Shown: one piece after another, positions 51,758 through 63,110 of the stretch
Layout: each line of letters begins with the position of its first letter
Position numbering within the stretch: position 1 is the first letter of the stretch
Assembly (NCBI RefSeq): GCF_021869535.1
Contig: NW_026262648.1
Span: 992,001-1,056,000, forward strand
DNA: 64,000 nucleotides
Direction of reading: 5' to 3'
From: Mytilus californianus
Taxonomy: Eukaryota; Mollusca; Bivalvia; Mytilida; Mytilidae
Position numbers and translations under genes: made by a program
The notes under the pieces: generated by a model
Told to the model about the DNA's origin: nothing
Database searches by the model: none
The model's input: only the letters and a program-made list of their open reading frames with translations

Positions 51758-53829
51758 TGCACCCTTCTGTAGTTGTTAACGTACACGACAAAATTCAAAA
51801 CCCGAAGTCCTAATAATATTGCTATTATGAATTTTAAGCCTCGGCCATTTGATGTGTTCTGCAATGGAATAGAGTGCTGGTCGAATGTTTGTGTACAACA
51901 TGTACATGTAATGTGCTTTTGTCCAGCATCATAGGACATTTGAAAATATTTCTTCATTGCAGAATACACTTTGGGCATATCAATTTAAATTTATGGGAAT
52001 ATACACAACTGTAACATCGGTGGGCTTCTACGACAAATGAAAAATGAACCCTGTCCATAAAGGAATAGTTTGTCCTGTCGCTTACAATTGTAAATATCCA
52101 TCAAACCAAAAATCAAGAAAACATCCATGTCTGATCGACAGTATACACTTGCCATGATCAAATGATTATAGTTTGTGGAAGGTTTCCGATTGTAGTGATA
52201 GTTATGAACTACAGACTAGTCTGTATAAATAAATTGATTTTATATCTGAACTAGGGTTAGCATTGATATCGCACTGCTTATGATAAAATGCTTTTTCTGT
52301 AAATTTATATTTGTGATTAATGAATACAGTTGGAATCTCCATTAAGATTTAGAGTGGTGGTAAGACAACTTACTCTTTACCTGGATTTATTTTTTTGTCT
52401 CATTGGCAATCGTACCACATCTTATTTTTATATTGCGTTTCCCTTTTGAAATGAATAGACTTTGCATTTACATATAATTATTAAAATAAAATGTTTTCCT
52501 TGATGAACTTCATATTAAATAAGATCTTATGATTTAATTATAAATTTATAAATATGTCAAAATATTAAGGTTGGATAACCCAAGGCATATATTTTTTTAG
52601 CCAGATTATGCTACTTTTTTTATGCTGTTTAACTTCATTATTGATTCTGTCTCCCCCACTGTGATGCTTTTAGAAATAATGAGTCTTCTTCCATATATGC
52701 GGAGGGATGTTTTGCGACATCTCAATCATATATCTTAAGCCAAAGTAGAATAAACAAACAAACAGCAATACGCAAAGTAAAAATCGGTTTAAAAGAAGTC
52801 CGAGTCCGATGTTAGAATAGGTAACATAAGAAACTAATCAAAATGACAATGACATTTTGGCACAATTTAAAATAATTCGGTTCATACCTCCGAACTTCTC
52901 TTACATATATAAAAATAAGAATATGTGGTAAAATTGCCAAAGAGACAACTCTCCACAAGAGACCAAATGACACAGAAACTAACAACTATAGGTCAATGTA
53001 CGGCCTTCAGCAATGAACAAAGCCCATAACGCATAGTCAGCTATAACAGGCCCCCTTTTTACTACAACATAATGCATACATGGAACTGTTGTTGTTCTAA
53101 TATGGCTATCAGGCATTTCTTAATACTGTTAGGTGAATCATTTTTAAAGTCAATAACAAACTGAATATCTGTGTTTTATCTGTTATTTCTTAGAATACAG
53201 TTTTTCAATGGATATATAAGGGAGATTACTAATGATTTTTTAAAGCTATTAGGAACTGAACCGTTAATTTACATAATTTGTTTTTTTAGACAGAAAACAA
53301 GCTCAGAAATATTTGATGAACACTTTCTCATCGAGTTTTATTTTAAGAAATATATTGTTAGTCATTTTTAAATATTTGTTTCTACATCTTTGTCTTCACG
53401 ATATAATGGTCACGTTATTTTGAAAACTAAGTTTCAATTGTAGTTCTTTGATTGTTTCTATTAAATGTATTACAATTGATATATAGATATGAGACGTTTC
53501 AGTACTTGACATATTGTGTAAACACCTGTATGATATTGAAAACTGTATTTTGCCCTCTGGAATCCAATTATTTTTTTTTAGTTTTTTTGTCATTTTGTTT
53601 TGTCGTTTTGGCGTATACTCCTTTTATTCATACTTGTTTTTCCTATTTAAGAACATGTACATACTTAAAATATGAACTGCAAGAGACTTTTATGAAAGAT
53701 TAATTGAATAAAGCTGTTATTACACAAGGTAATACAAACATTATTTAACCACCCTGTTTATCAACTGTATTCGACGACCAATTTTGAAGCCATGTCGCAT
53801 CTGGACGAAGTCGATATATTTTCAAAATT
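51758..53829. other. No gene seen besides repeat fragments
   Basis: Holds the R1 and R2 fragments listed at 52390-53065. Short frames near 53171-53703 are AT-driven. Confidence 0.55.
52745..53065 (-). repeat. R2 fragment and R1 fragment
   Basis: 52745-52860 has AAAGAAGTCCGAGTCCGATG like R2 at 24.8 kb; 52915-53065 has AAGAATATGTGGTAAAATTG, CAACTCTCCACAAGAGACCA, GTCAATGTACGGCCTTCAGC and ATAGTCAGCTATAACAGGCC of R1. A short R1 terminus in the other direction is at 52390-52425. Confidence 0.7.
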
Positions 53830-54600
53830 TTATATAAACTAGATAAGTATTGGACAAGGTTATAACAAGATCAATCGCTCTTAGTAAAAATCACTCTGTA
53901 TCAAACAAAACATTCTCTGACACTGACATTATCAAGATGCTTGATTTCTAAATTGACAACAAGGAGGACGTGTTTTTCAACAAATAATTGGCATTCCCAT
54001 GGGAACCAACTGTGCTCCTCTATTTGCCGACTTTTTTTTTATTCATGTGAGACTGACTTTATACAAGACCTTCTTGTGAAAAATGAAAAGAAGCTAGCAG
54101 TATCCTATAACTTCACTTTCCGCTATAAAGATTAAAACTTCTCACTTGATACGTTTGGTGACTATATTAAACGCATCTATCCCATCGAACTTGAAATAAA
54201 GGATATAACAGATACAGTTAAGTTTATTTCTATGTAGCAGCATTCCAGGAGAGCCTGTATATGGAGTACATATATCCCAGTTGCTACGATATGAAAGGGC
54301 TTGCGTTCCTTATCATCATGATTCCTTGATAGAGGATTGTTACCCACAAGGAAGCTATTAAACCTAGAGTTCTAAGTGGTAAAGTTGAAACCATCCCTTC
54401 GACAATTGTACTGACGTCATCATGAGTTGGGTGACCGTTACGGGATATCTGACAGAAGCACAATCTCGCCCTCCTTTTCCCCGGATGTGACCTACCTAAT
54501 TAAACTGGTTTGTAGTTATATGAGCAACACGACAGGAGCCACATGTGGAGCAGGATCTGCACCAACGATTACCAGAGATCACCTCTAGTTTTGTTTTAAA
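53830..54600 (+). mobile_element. YIDD-type reverse transcriptase pseudogene with tail
   Basis: Plus frames contain QQIIGIPMGTNCAPL (RT box 4 form), FADFFFIHVRLTLYKTF-like remnants of the next helix, LLVKNEKKLAVSYNFTFRYKD where the YIDD box has decayed to RYKD followed by a stop, then RIYPIELEIKD. The 3' tail (TATGAGCAACACGACAGGAG, CACATGTGGAGCAGGATCTG) follows at 54510-54600. It covers more of the RT than the 9.3-kb copy but is frameshifted and stopped repeatedly. Confidence 0.8.
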
Positions 54601-54867
54601 GGGGTTTTTGTTGCTCTTACTTTATTTTTTAGTGTTCTTCTTTGTGTTTTTTATCTTTGAATGTGTGTGAAGTTTATACCCGTAACAGTACTGTATATCC
54701 TTCGTTAAGAAACAGTTGTTTCAATTTCAAAATGTCGCATTCGGTTATGGTTCAAGGTTAGAAGTTTTAAATGACCGTTTGTTTATGAATGTGGTGATGT
54801 TTTAGGGTATGATAAAGAGTCAATTAACAATCCGCTATTGCGTGATGCCTTACAACTTGATATGACG

Positions 54868-55105
54868 TATCAACATATTTTATAGGATTAACACGACGGG
54901 TGTCACATGTGTAACAGGATCTGCTTTCACGGTGTTTGGTAAGGTTCGTGTTGCTCAGTTTTTAGTTTTCTATGTTATGTTGTGTTTGTTATACTGTTGT
55001 TTTTCTTTTTGGTCTTTTTCCTTTTTTGCCATGTCGTTTCCAGTTACTTTCGATTTATGAGTTTGAATGTCCCTTTGGTATCTTTCGCTTCTTTTGTACC
55101 ACTTT
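54868..55105 (+). repeat. Retroelement 3' tail, separate copy
   Basis: AACACGACGGGTGTCACATG, GTAACAGGATCTGCTTTCAC, TTCGTGTTGCTCAGTTTTTA, GCCATGTCGTTTCCAG, TGTCCCTTTGGTATCTTTCG. A solo tail, typical of strong 5' truncation. Confidence 0.7.
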
Positions 55106-57100
55106 TATTTTATTTCAGATTTTTAAAGGATGAACTTTTTCAAAATTATTAATTTATCAATTATGTCTTATGTATAGGGCAAGTGTGTTTGAACACAAGT
55201 CTCAATTTTGCCAAAATATATTTTAAGAATAATTTGACAAGCACCGATATTATTGGCAAGGTAGAAATTAAACTGTGTAGCCCTATGTTCTATTCATTGT
55301 TTTCTTCTTATCTGTTTATAATTTGTTCTTTTTCTTACTTACTTTTCATTAGTTTTGCTGTTTTCGTTATTTATTATTGGCTTTTTTACATTCTTCAAAA
55401 GAAAATAATTCCGGCGCTGATGTTTTTGTTCAAAATTTCATATAATTTATCACATAATATAGTATCACCTATGCATGTACGCAAATTGCTTCAGACTGTT
55501 TATTGAAATGTGACTTAGAACATGTTCCTTTCTTAAAATTCTGTAAACTATCTATACATAAAAAAGTATGTCTTATTTTGCAAATTATCGAAAAAATCTC
55601 GGAATCATAATTATTCAGTGCAGTTAACATGCGCAAGTGCGAGTTTAAAGAAAAAAAGAAAACAAAAATAATAATTTGAAATAATAGAATATAGTCAAGC
55701 ATGCTTCTACATTGCCAATAAAATCTTCCCATTATCCATACATATTTTTTGTTTCAAACGAGAAAGGGTATCCATTGTAGATATTTCTGGCGATCATGCA
55801 TTGAAAACCGTTAATTATATTCACTTATCATCGTTGATATTCCTATTTAAAAGTTGTGGATTGAAAGACAAATGTATCTAATTGATAAAAAACTTTTAAT
55901 AATTTTGCCTTTTAACTATATGTACTTCAAATGACTGTTTGACTGTTTCTGAAAATTTTGGGTGGATATTTTATTTATCTTTTATTTTTCATTTTTTGTA
56001 ATGTCTTTTTAAAGGTCATTCGTTTGTTTGTCGCGATGTTACTATCTGTTTTATCAAAATTTGCGTTTAACTTAGTGAATAGTTAGAATACAAATATCTC
56101 TAAAAAAAATAAATGGGATACGAAGCTGCATTCGTTCGAATTTGTCCTGTTGTACGGTACTACAATGGAGATGTTAGATTACTCTGTCTATAAATAAAGA
56201 GATCGCATATTCAGTTGTTGGACGGACATGCCGTTATCGCAGATACCGCATGGCTTCATGAAATGCAAACGGAATTTATTATGAACTGCCAATAACCTTA
56301 CTAACACTCGATTCTCTTTTTTGGCATATACTGCAATTTGTTTACTTTAATTAGCTAGCCCGGTGATAATGAAATGTTTTAATATCCTGTTGTTCATATA
56401 ATTATAGTTATCATCTACACAGTAATATTCCCGTAATATTATGAGATGAATCATCATATTTCACTAATTCTTTTGTTAGCAAGTAATTTTCATTTTTGAC
56501 GTAAAGTGATACATAATAGGAAAAGGAAGTATCAAAGATAACAAAAAATATCATGGGGTTGATGCAATTATATATCTAAAAGAGGGACGAAAGATACCAT
56601 CTAATTTAGGATTTATGACTTGTTTTTGAATACAGCCTCAATTATTATCATTAAGTAGATTTTAATTTAAAATGTTTATGCCTAGACCAAGCCAGGAACA
56701 TGACAGTTGTTTTCCATTCGTTCTGTTGTTTGACTTAGTCTTGCGTTTGATTTTATCAGGTTTTATAGACTTTCCCCTTTTTTAATTTACCTGAGAGTTC
56801 GGTATGTTAAAACTTTTTTCATCTGTGCACATATACTTTTGAATATTGTGAAGTTCATAATGCATTAGTATTCATAGATTTTTACCAAGGAATTTAACAA
56901 CTGAAAATGGCAGAATGGCACATACTTTAATTTTAAAATAAAATAAAATTTTATACAACGTAATTATATTTTTCATGACCTTCAATGTATCATGTTTTTT
57001 TTTCACGGAAACAACTTTTTTGTAAAATACGTTCATACACATCCGTCACTTTTACGACTTAAATATTTAAAACTCAACCGTCAACGCTCTAACTGCTAGG
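55106..57100. other. No gene seen upstream of the lectin
   Basis: AT-rich. The 107-codon frame at 55183-55506 is rich in Phe, Ser, Leu and Ile and could suggest a membrane protein, but there is no motif and codon content follows base composition. Confidence 0.55.
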
Positions 57101-57152
57101 ATGGATACAGCAAAGATTGTTACTCTGTTTCTTATGTTATCGTTTTTCAGAG
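57101..57152 (+). CDS. Lectin exon 1: signal peptide
   Basis: ATG GAT ACA at 57101 opens MDTAKIVTLFLMLSFFR plus one base, a clear signal peptide; donor GTTTGT. Joined to exon 2 it reads FFR-G-GLSRC. A TATA-like TATTTAAAA lies about 35 bp upstream of the ATG. Confidence 0.8.
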
Positions 57153-60100
57153 GTTTGTAATCATCACACATATTTTTTAGTTTTTATTATTACAAAAAAA
57201 GCGACAAAATAGCTTTGGGAAAAAGGGGGGAAAACTCGCGTTACCTGAAAATGTTATAATTAATCTCGTGTTTGTGTCCGTAGTTCAACAATCGTTATTA
57301 TAAATACACGCAAATATTTCTGAATTTACGGAACATGGATTTGTTTTATTCATCAAAGTTGTATCTTTTATATTTTAATTTATAAGTTAAAAACATATCA
57401 TGAACATGAAACATAAACTCATTCATGTTTGTATGCCGTAGAGGGACCTACACATTATTAATCTAACGTGGATTCAATATTGTTCGTGGGGTACCAATTG
57501 TCTTCGATTTCGTGAATATGAATTACAGAATATTATTTTAAAAAACTGAATTATCTGATAAAATAATATCTTTACATATATAACATGTATAACAAAGTCT
57601 TTTTTTATGAAACCAAACATTTGTATGTATTTGTAACAAACGTTATACCAATAACATGAATAAGGTTACATCAGATCACTTTACACATTTAAAAGAATGA
57701 AAAAAATCCCACACATATTTGAGATTTCTGAATTACATAAGCTTCTGTGAGTAAAATTATTTAAAGTTATAAACAGCAAAAGGAAAATATAAGTATAAGC
57801 ACTATGCATAAGAAGCGCTTCATCGGGAACGCCAAAAGCCAACCAGTTGAATGTCAATGATGTAGAAGACCCAAAACACGTGAAAAACTATACTCACTTC
57901 TAATGTACAAAGGCGGTTTACTCTGTTTAAAAAAGAGTTTCGTGAAAAATTATTAAATTATGTCTGTATTCATAAATTTGAAATTCGTACCCATTATCAG
58001 ATATTTGACCTGCACATTCGTTTCAGACGAATACTAAACTGTTACCTCCAGCTGCACCAATTGAACATGATTAAACTTTCTTACTTTCGTTATTGTCTTT
58101 TCGATCAGTTCTCCCTGCCACCATTATTATTAAAATTAGCTTTTATGTTTTTGTAATAAAATTTCGAAATATTGAAGTTTAGGTATAGAAACAACATGGT
58201 ACTAACGAGGCAACCTCTCTTAGTTTTATTATTGGATATGAAATTATTCATTATGATTCCAGTAATATGTATAAAAGCATTGCCACTAACTCACACCTAA
58301 GACACCGATTTCAGTGTAAAAACTCGTGTGACTTGATTGAATTTCATCATGTACTAAACAAATATTTGAATAGTTTTTGAACATGTATAGAACTGTACAG
58401 TGTTTGTATATAATCAATCATCAAAACTATTATGGTATCAACTATCCTCCAGAGACAAATGAGATAGATATAAGTAACTACAGTCCAACGTTAGGCCTTC
58501 AACTATGGGCTAAATGCCTACAGTATACTAACTATAAATTAGGTAAATTTTCAGTATCTCATAGTACAAAACAATAGGTACAAATGCAAAACCAGTTTGT
58601 ATAGGATTTGTCAATTAAGAAAAAAGGAAATGCTTAAACAAAAGTTATTATTCTGAATATAATATTAAATCTCATTTGTTCATTGTCCGGATTGTTGTGC
58701 AAGTTTTATTTTTGTCTATGTCTATGTCATTGAAATTAATTCATATAAATAAATGTTAGTACATCTCATTTGCAGGTGGTTTAAGCAGGTGTGATATTGG
58801 TTGGGTTCATGAAAATCAGTCATGTTACTACTTTAGTCGATTTTCTACAAACTTTTACACGGCACTGGTAGGTGTTCATTGATTTTCACAAACATCATTT
58901 GGTTTATATAAACAATTTCTCTCGAAGAGCTGAGTAATATCCAAAATAATGAGTACCATTATAACAACGAAAATAATCTATTGTAGACTTTCATCAGGCA
59001 TTATCCGTTATATAAATATTTACAATATGGCAAGATCCAATTCAATGATTATATTTAAGAAATAATACATGGCAGCTGTAGATTTGTTTTTCATTTAATC
59101 ATGGGTTGGGCGTTTTTATTCGATTATTTTAATATAAATGTCCAACCCATGGTTAAATGAAAACAAATCTACGGCTGCAATGAACTATTCCGATACTAAT
59201 AGGAAAAATATGGCAATTTTGTCAACCATTAAAGCCCTGTACACACGATACTGTTTTGGTTGTTCCGTGTTACCCACCATATATAAAACTGAACTTATCT
59301 TTATTTTGTGCATGAATATTGTATTGATTGTGAAATATTCATTTGACAGAGAAAACGAATAATTATTTAGGCATATGTTTGAAAGAACACCCATTTAAAT
59401 ACCAATCAATGATTAAGGCATGTGACCTCATTCAAGCCTGAAAGTTTCAAGACGCAACGAATACGACTGGCAACTTGTGGGAAAGTTTTCATCAAATTAC
59501 TACGTGGAAGTAGTGTGTCACACCTTATAGTACACGAACTTGGATTTGTAACAATAAAATCCATCAAAATAAAATAGAATGTTGAATATCTGTCGGAATG
59601 CAATCATTTTGTGTCCAATGAATCGTTCTTACTGGATGACAACAAGCTTTAAATCATCTATCTACCTGTCTATAGCTAAGAGAAGCCGACATCGTAAATT
59701 TTGGAATACTTCAAATATAAATTTTTAAAAATCACATTTTCACTTAAAAATGTTCTTTTTATTTAAGTTTATTACACCCTGAGGCGTAAAAAAAGTCTTA
59801 AAACGCCCGGTGTTTTCATTTGACCGGCAACATATGTATAACGTCACCTTGTTTAGTTGCCAAAGACAATAACACAGTTTCGCGGAAATTTCGTTTAATG
59901 AAATTTTACACCGAAATAATAACTGAAATGGACTGATTTGTTTATTTTGAGATAACCGTAACGCGAATTGTATTTGAAGCTTGGCCTACATAAAACGTGG
60001 GTTTTGCTGTCGCAAATTGAGTTTACCTAGTCGTATTAATAACATTGGCGTAACGCAGAACAGCCATGCGTTTGGGCTAAAAGTAGATATACTGTGAGTA

Positions 60101-61587
60101 TATTGGTTGACGATATATATAAGTCATCATATTAGAATTGTCATTATCGTTTTATCTTTAATTGTGTTTTTTTTTTTTTTTTTTTTTTTTGAGTTTTTGC
60201 AAAACTATTGGTGGGAAATTGATTGAAATCGACAGTCAATCCGAATGGAACATGATAAAAAGACATGTACATGGACGAAGTAAGTCTACATTTAAAGACA
60301 TGACCCCCAACCAAAGAAAAAACAAAATAGGGTCGAATCAAGTATAAAATTTAGAACCTGGAAAAATAAACCAGACTTCAAAAAATCTCGTAAAAAGTAA
60401 GAAAAAGATATCAAAAGTATACTTCCAAACAAAGTTGACAATTTAATCTATTTCCTGTACCGAAACCCTACTTTTGTAAATATGAATGATTATTTAAACC
60501 CGAATAATTTTAGGGACAATTTTATCCTGTAATCCCGGACTTTATGCATGTATATTATCACAAATAAATGTTTAGTTGTAGAAATGAGATGTTTGCTGGT
60601 TGAAGCATTGTTCATGTAGGTGTTTTAGTTTTGACACTTAAGATACAAAAAATAAAAATCAGAGAAATCTAATAAAGATATCTTCAATTCAATTATACGT
60701 ATAAGTTTATAAGCTGTCATCTGAACACACTTGAATAAGTGTTTTAGTTCTTTGGTATTAAATTCTCTTATATATCAACTGAAAAATGTAACATTTGAGA
60801 TAAATATAACAAACGTTAAATTGTTAGAAATGCAAGAAATAAAAAAATAAACATTTGAAAACCTCATCAATGAATAAAATAAAACAATTAAAAAGATAAA
60901 ACGACAAACCGTAGTGGCGCAATGGTGCATGTGTAATGGAAAATGGTTCATGGTGTAATAGCTTATGGTATCATTAATTGGAATGTACGTCATTAACGGA
61001 CTGTAACAATCTGTATGATAAAACCGTCGGTCAGAACGGGGACTTTAAATCCGATGTCTTTTGTAGAGCATGTCATGCTCTCGGTACGCGTAATAACTCG
61101 TAACTTCAAGGGGTCCGTTTGGTAAACTGTTGCAAAGCTATATTTCTGTCGTTATCTAAACAACCCTCTTGTTCCAGTGGCATTCCTAATTTCCCAAGTT
61201 CGACCCCAGTTGCAAAACCTACCTATTATATTTATTATTAATTTGTTCTCATCATGAACAGGCATGATATATTTGCCACTGGACTTTAGGAAAACAACAT
61301 GAAAACATAACTGCCTGTTGTCATCCATTTTTCTTGTATTAGTGTTTTAAAGTTTGATTTATGTTTTTGCAGGTTTTCCCGATTTTTATATTGGATTGAC
61401 CGACTTATTCAGCGAGGGTGATTGGCAAAAGGCGACAACGCTGGAAAGACAAAATGTCCTAAAATGGGCCAATGGACAACCTGATAATGCGCACAACAAT
61501 CAGCATTGTGTTCAAGTTTGGGTCTCATCAATGACATTTGATGACCTTTGGTGTCATTATGATCGTCATTTTGTTTGTGAGAAATAA
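57101..61587 (+). CDS. C-type lectin domain protein, four exons, possibly disrupted
   Basis: Small secreted lectin, one carbohydrate-recognition domain, about 150 residues, the usual single-CTLD size in bivalves. Exons: 57101-57152 (signal peptide), 58776-58867, 60194-60279, 61373-61587. Landmarks: CDIGWVHENQSCYYFS at the domain start, FCKTIGGKLIEIDSQSEW, FYIGLTD..SEGDW, WANGQPDN, HCVQVW, and FVCEK before the stop. QPD at the sugar site is expected to favour galactose-type ligands, and the WND motif is replaced by DLW. Exon 1-2 and 3-4 phases fit. Exon 2 ends in phase 0, while exon 3 from the only nearby AG begins one base out of phase, next to a T20 tract. That could be a frame lesion, a lost acceptor or a homopolymer error. 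AATAAA at 61640 and 61717. Confidence 0.85.
58430..58570 (-). repeat. Degenerate R1 fragment in lectin intron 1
   Basis: TATCAACTATCCTCCAGAGA, CAAATGAGATAGATATAAGT, CCAACGTTAGGCCTTCAACT and ACTAACTATAAATTAGG follow R1 order with many changes. The 66-codon plus frame here is an artefact. Confidence 0.55.
58776..58867 (+). CDS. Lectin exon 2: start of CTLD
   Basis: Acceptor TTTGCAG, donor GTAGGT, 92 nt, phase 1 in, phase 0 out. Encodes GLSRCDIGWVHENQSCYYFS then RFSTNFYTAL, with the first CTLD cysteines and the CYYFS motif. Confidence 0.85.
59072..59178. repeat. Hairpin MITE-like repeat in lectin intron 2
   Basis: Arms of about 37 bp: GCAGCTGTAGATTTGTTTTT... at 59072-59109 and its inverse ending CAAATCTACGGCTGC at 59178, with about three mismatches, around a ~32-bp AT-rich loop. 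The arms end at a CATGGGTTGG-type boundary. Confidence 0.85.
60194..60279 (+). CDS. Lectin exon 3: central CTLD segment
   Basis: Encodes FCKTIGGKLIEIDSQSEWNM then IKRHVHGR, the C..IGG.L..I.S..E motif that follows helix 1 of a CTLD; donor A|GTAAGT, phase 1 out. The candidate acceptor is TTTTGAG right after 20 T residues, and it does not give the phase exon 2 needs. The start is therefore uncertain by a base or so. Confidence 0.75.
61373..61587 (+). CDS. Lectin exon 4: sugar-binding loop and C-terminus
   Basis: Acceptor TTTTGCAG, phase matches exon 3. Encodes FPDFYIGLTDLFSEGDWQK, then LKWANGQPDNAHNNQHCVQV and CHYDRHFVCEK before TAA at 61585-61587. QPDN forms the expected ligand and calcium loop; both late cysteines of the CTLD are present. 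Confidence 0.92.
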
Positions 61588-61639
61588 AATGTCAATTCCC
61601 TTACTAATTAAGGAATTCACGTTGCATTTATATGATAAC

Positions 61640-61722
61640 AATAAAATTAAAAGTTTTCATAAATGCACATCTTACGACGCCATTTGACCAACTTATTCTT
61701 TAATTTTCAATGTATAAATAAA
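61640..61722 (+). promoter_or_regulatory. Candidate polyadenylation signals of the lectin gene
   Basis: AATAAA hexamers at 61640-61645 and 61717-61722, 53 and 130 bp after the stop. Either could be used. Confidence 0.5.
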
Positions 61723-61829
61723 ACCTTTTGAAACATTGAAGTATTTCTACTCCAATCACTTGGCACTTTTATTCATTATTGTCTTTTGAATTCTCTTCAA
61801 CTTCGTTATTGACTTGATATTTCTTCTGT

Positions 61830-61925
61830 TTTGATTCGAGCGCAAAGGATGCCGATTATGTAAACGAAATGCGCTTATGGCGTTCTTAATTATAAACCTG
61901 GGGTCTTTCATGAGTTCAAATATAT
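61830..61925 (+). repeat. TTCGAGCGCAAAGGATGCCG-type dispersed repeat
   Basis: TTTTGATTCGAGCGCAAAGG, AAACGAAATGCGCTTATGGC, AAACCTGGGGTCTTTCATGA. Same family as 37.0 kb, degenerate. Confidence 0.55.
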
Positions 61926-62240
61926 CAAACTTGTATATCGTCTTTGTATACAATCATTTAGTTTGTCACCTTTTTTTCAGTCCGTGAAGTTCCAACATTA
62001 CATAGCAATATAAAATCTATACAACAATATATTTTAAACATGTTTGATCAAAGGATAGTAGTCTTTCAGATATCTTAATATTAGGCATATCGTATAAATT
62101 GAATGCGTGTCAGCTCGCTATAAAACTTGGTTCATTCCAACACTTTCAAGTGAAAGTTCCTTTACCAATTGAGGACTGTAATAGTCAATTGTTTCCATTA
62201 GGAGTTTCTCTTAAAGATCAGTTTATATGTACTAGAACAC

Positions 62241-62258
62241 ACCCGCGAAAATCGCGGG
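62241..62258. repeat. Short perfect palindrome CCCGCGA..TCGCGGG
   Basis: CCCGCGAAAATCGCGGG is a 7-bp inverted repeat with a 3-base AAA-type spacer, GC-rich in otherwise AT-rich DNA. It sits 180 bp left of the palindromic element at 62.4 kb. Confidence 0.7.
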
Positions 62259-62435
62259 CATTTATAGCGTGGTTGAAAGTATGTAAACTGTTGTAGGATG
62301 AATTTTTGTAAAAGATTTTATGACTGTAGAATTTCAGGAAGGTATTAAAAGTCATAGGTACTTGGGGACAAGATATTTCTTATTAGCCCTCCCCTTTTTT
62401 CAAAATCCATTATTTTTTTCAATTAATTTCAATTA

Positions 62436-62733
62436 TTTTCGCGTTTTTCTGTATACTATGGACATACCTTTACTATAAATAAAGTGTGTTTACTATTTAC
62501 TATCAATTCCAAGTTTACTATCCAAGGCGGTCACTTATATTTTATATCAGAGACAATCATATATTATATTATATAGTATATATATTGTATGTCTCTGATT
62601 ATATAGAGACTCTCTTCTCTCTATATAATTTATCAGTGACCGCCGTGGATAGTAAAATGGAATTGATAGTAAATAGCAAATACACTTTATTTATAGTATA
62701 TGTATGTTCATAGTATACAGGAAAACGCGAAAA
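62436..62733. mobile_element. 298-bp palindromic (foldback/MITE) element
   Basis: Two arms of about 110-120 bp are near-perfect inverse complements: outer ends TTTTCGCGTTTTTCTGTATA and its inverse ending CGCGAAAA, then TATAAATAAAGTGT, TTTACTATTTACTATCAATTCC, and ACTATCCAAGGCGGTCACT / AGTGACCGCCGTGGATAGT. The centre has AGAGACA and TGTCTCT plus TA repeats. Non-coding. Related remnant GACCGCTGTGGATAGTAAAC at 23235-23255. Confidence 0.88.
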
Positions 62734-62819
62734 CCCAAGTACTTAATGAAAATTATGTGTAATTTTAGACAGTCCTAAACGGACGTCTTGTAAGTCTTTA
62801 TGGTTTACGTATAGACTTA

Positions 62820-63110
62820 CGTATATAGCATATTCCACTCCAAATGTTGCCTAGTTTGTGCCCAAAATCCCGGATCTGCATGTTACATGAGCAAATAAAG
62901 ATGCAGTAAATGACACTTATACCTTAGGAACAAATATGTGATGTCGTAACATTTATGACAATCATAAGACCATCATAAGTCATGTCACGAGGTGTCTTAA
63001 GTGTACGATAAAAGTTATGACATATCATAACTTAAGACCCTTGCGAATACATATCTTACGACTATGGCATGTCCTAAAACCATAAGATACTTTCGAAAAT
63101 CAGGCCCGAG
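62820..63110. repeat. Degenerate ATAAGAC/GTCTTA-rich repeat
   Basis: Contains ACATTTATGACAATCATAAG, CATCATAAGTCATGTC, GGTGTCTTAAGTGTACG, TCATAACTTAAGACCC, ATCTTACGACTATGG, CCTAAAACCATAAGATAC. Short complementary motifs on both strands. A decayed non-autonomous element seems likely. Confidence 0.45.
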
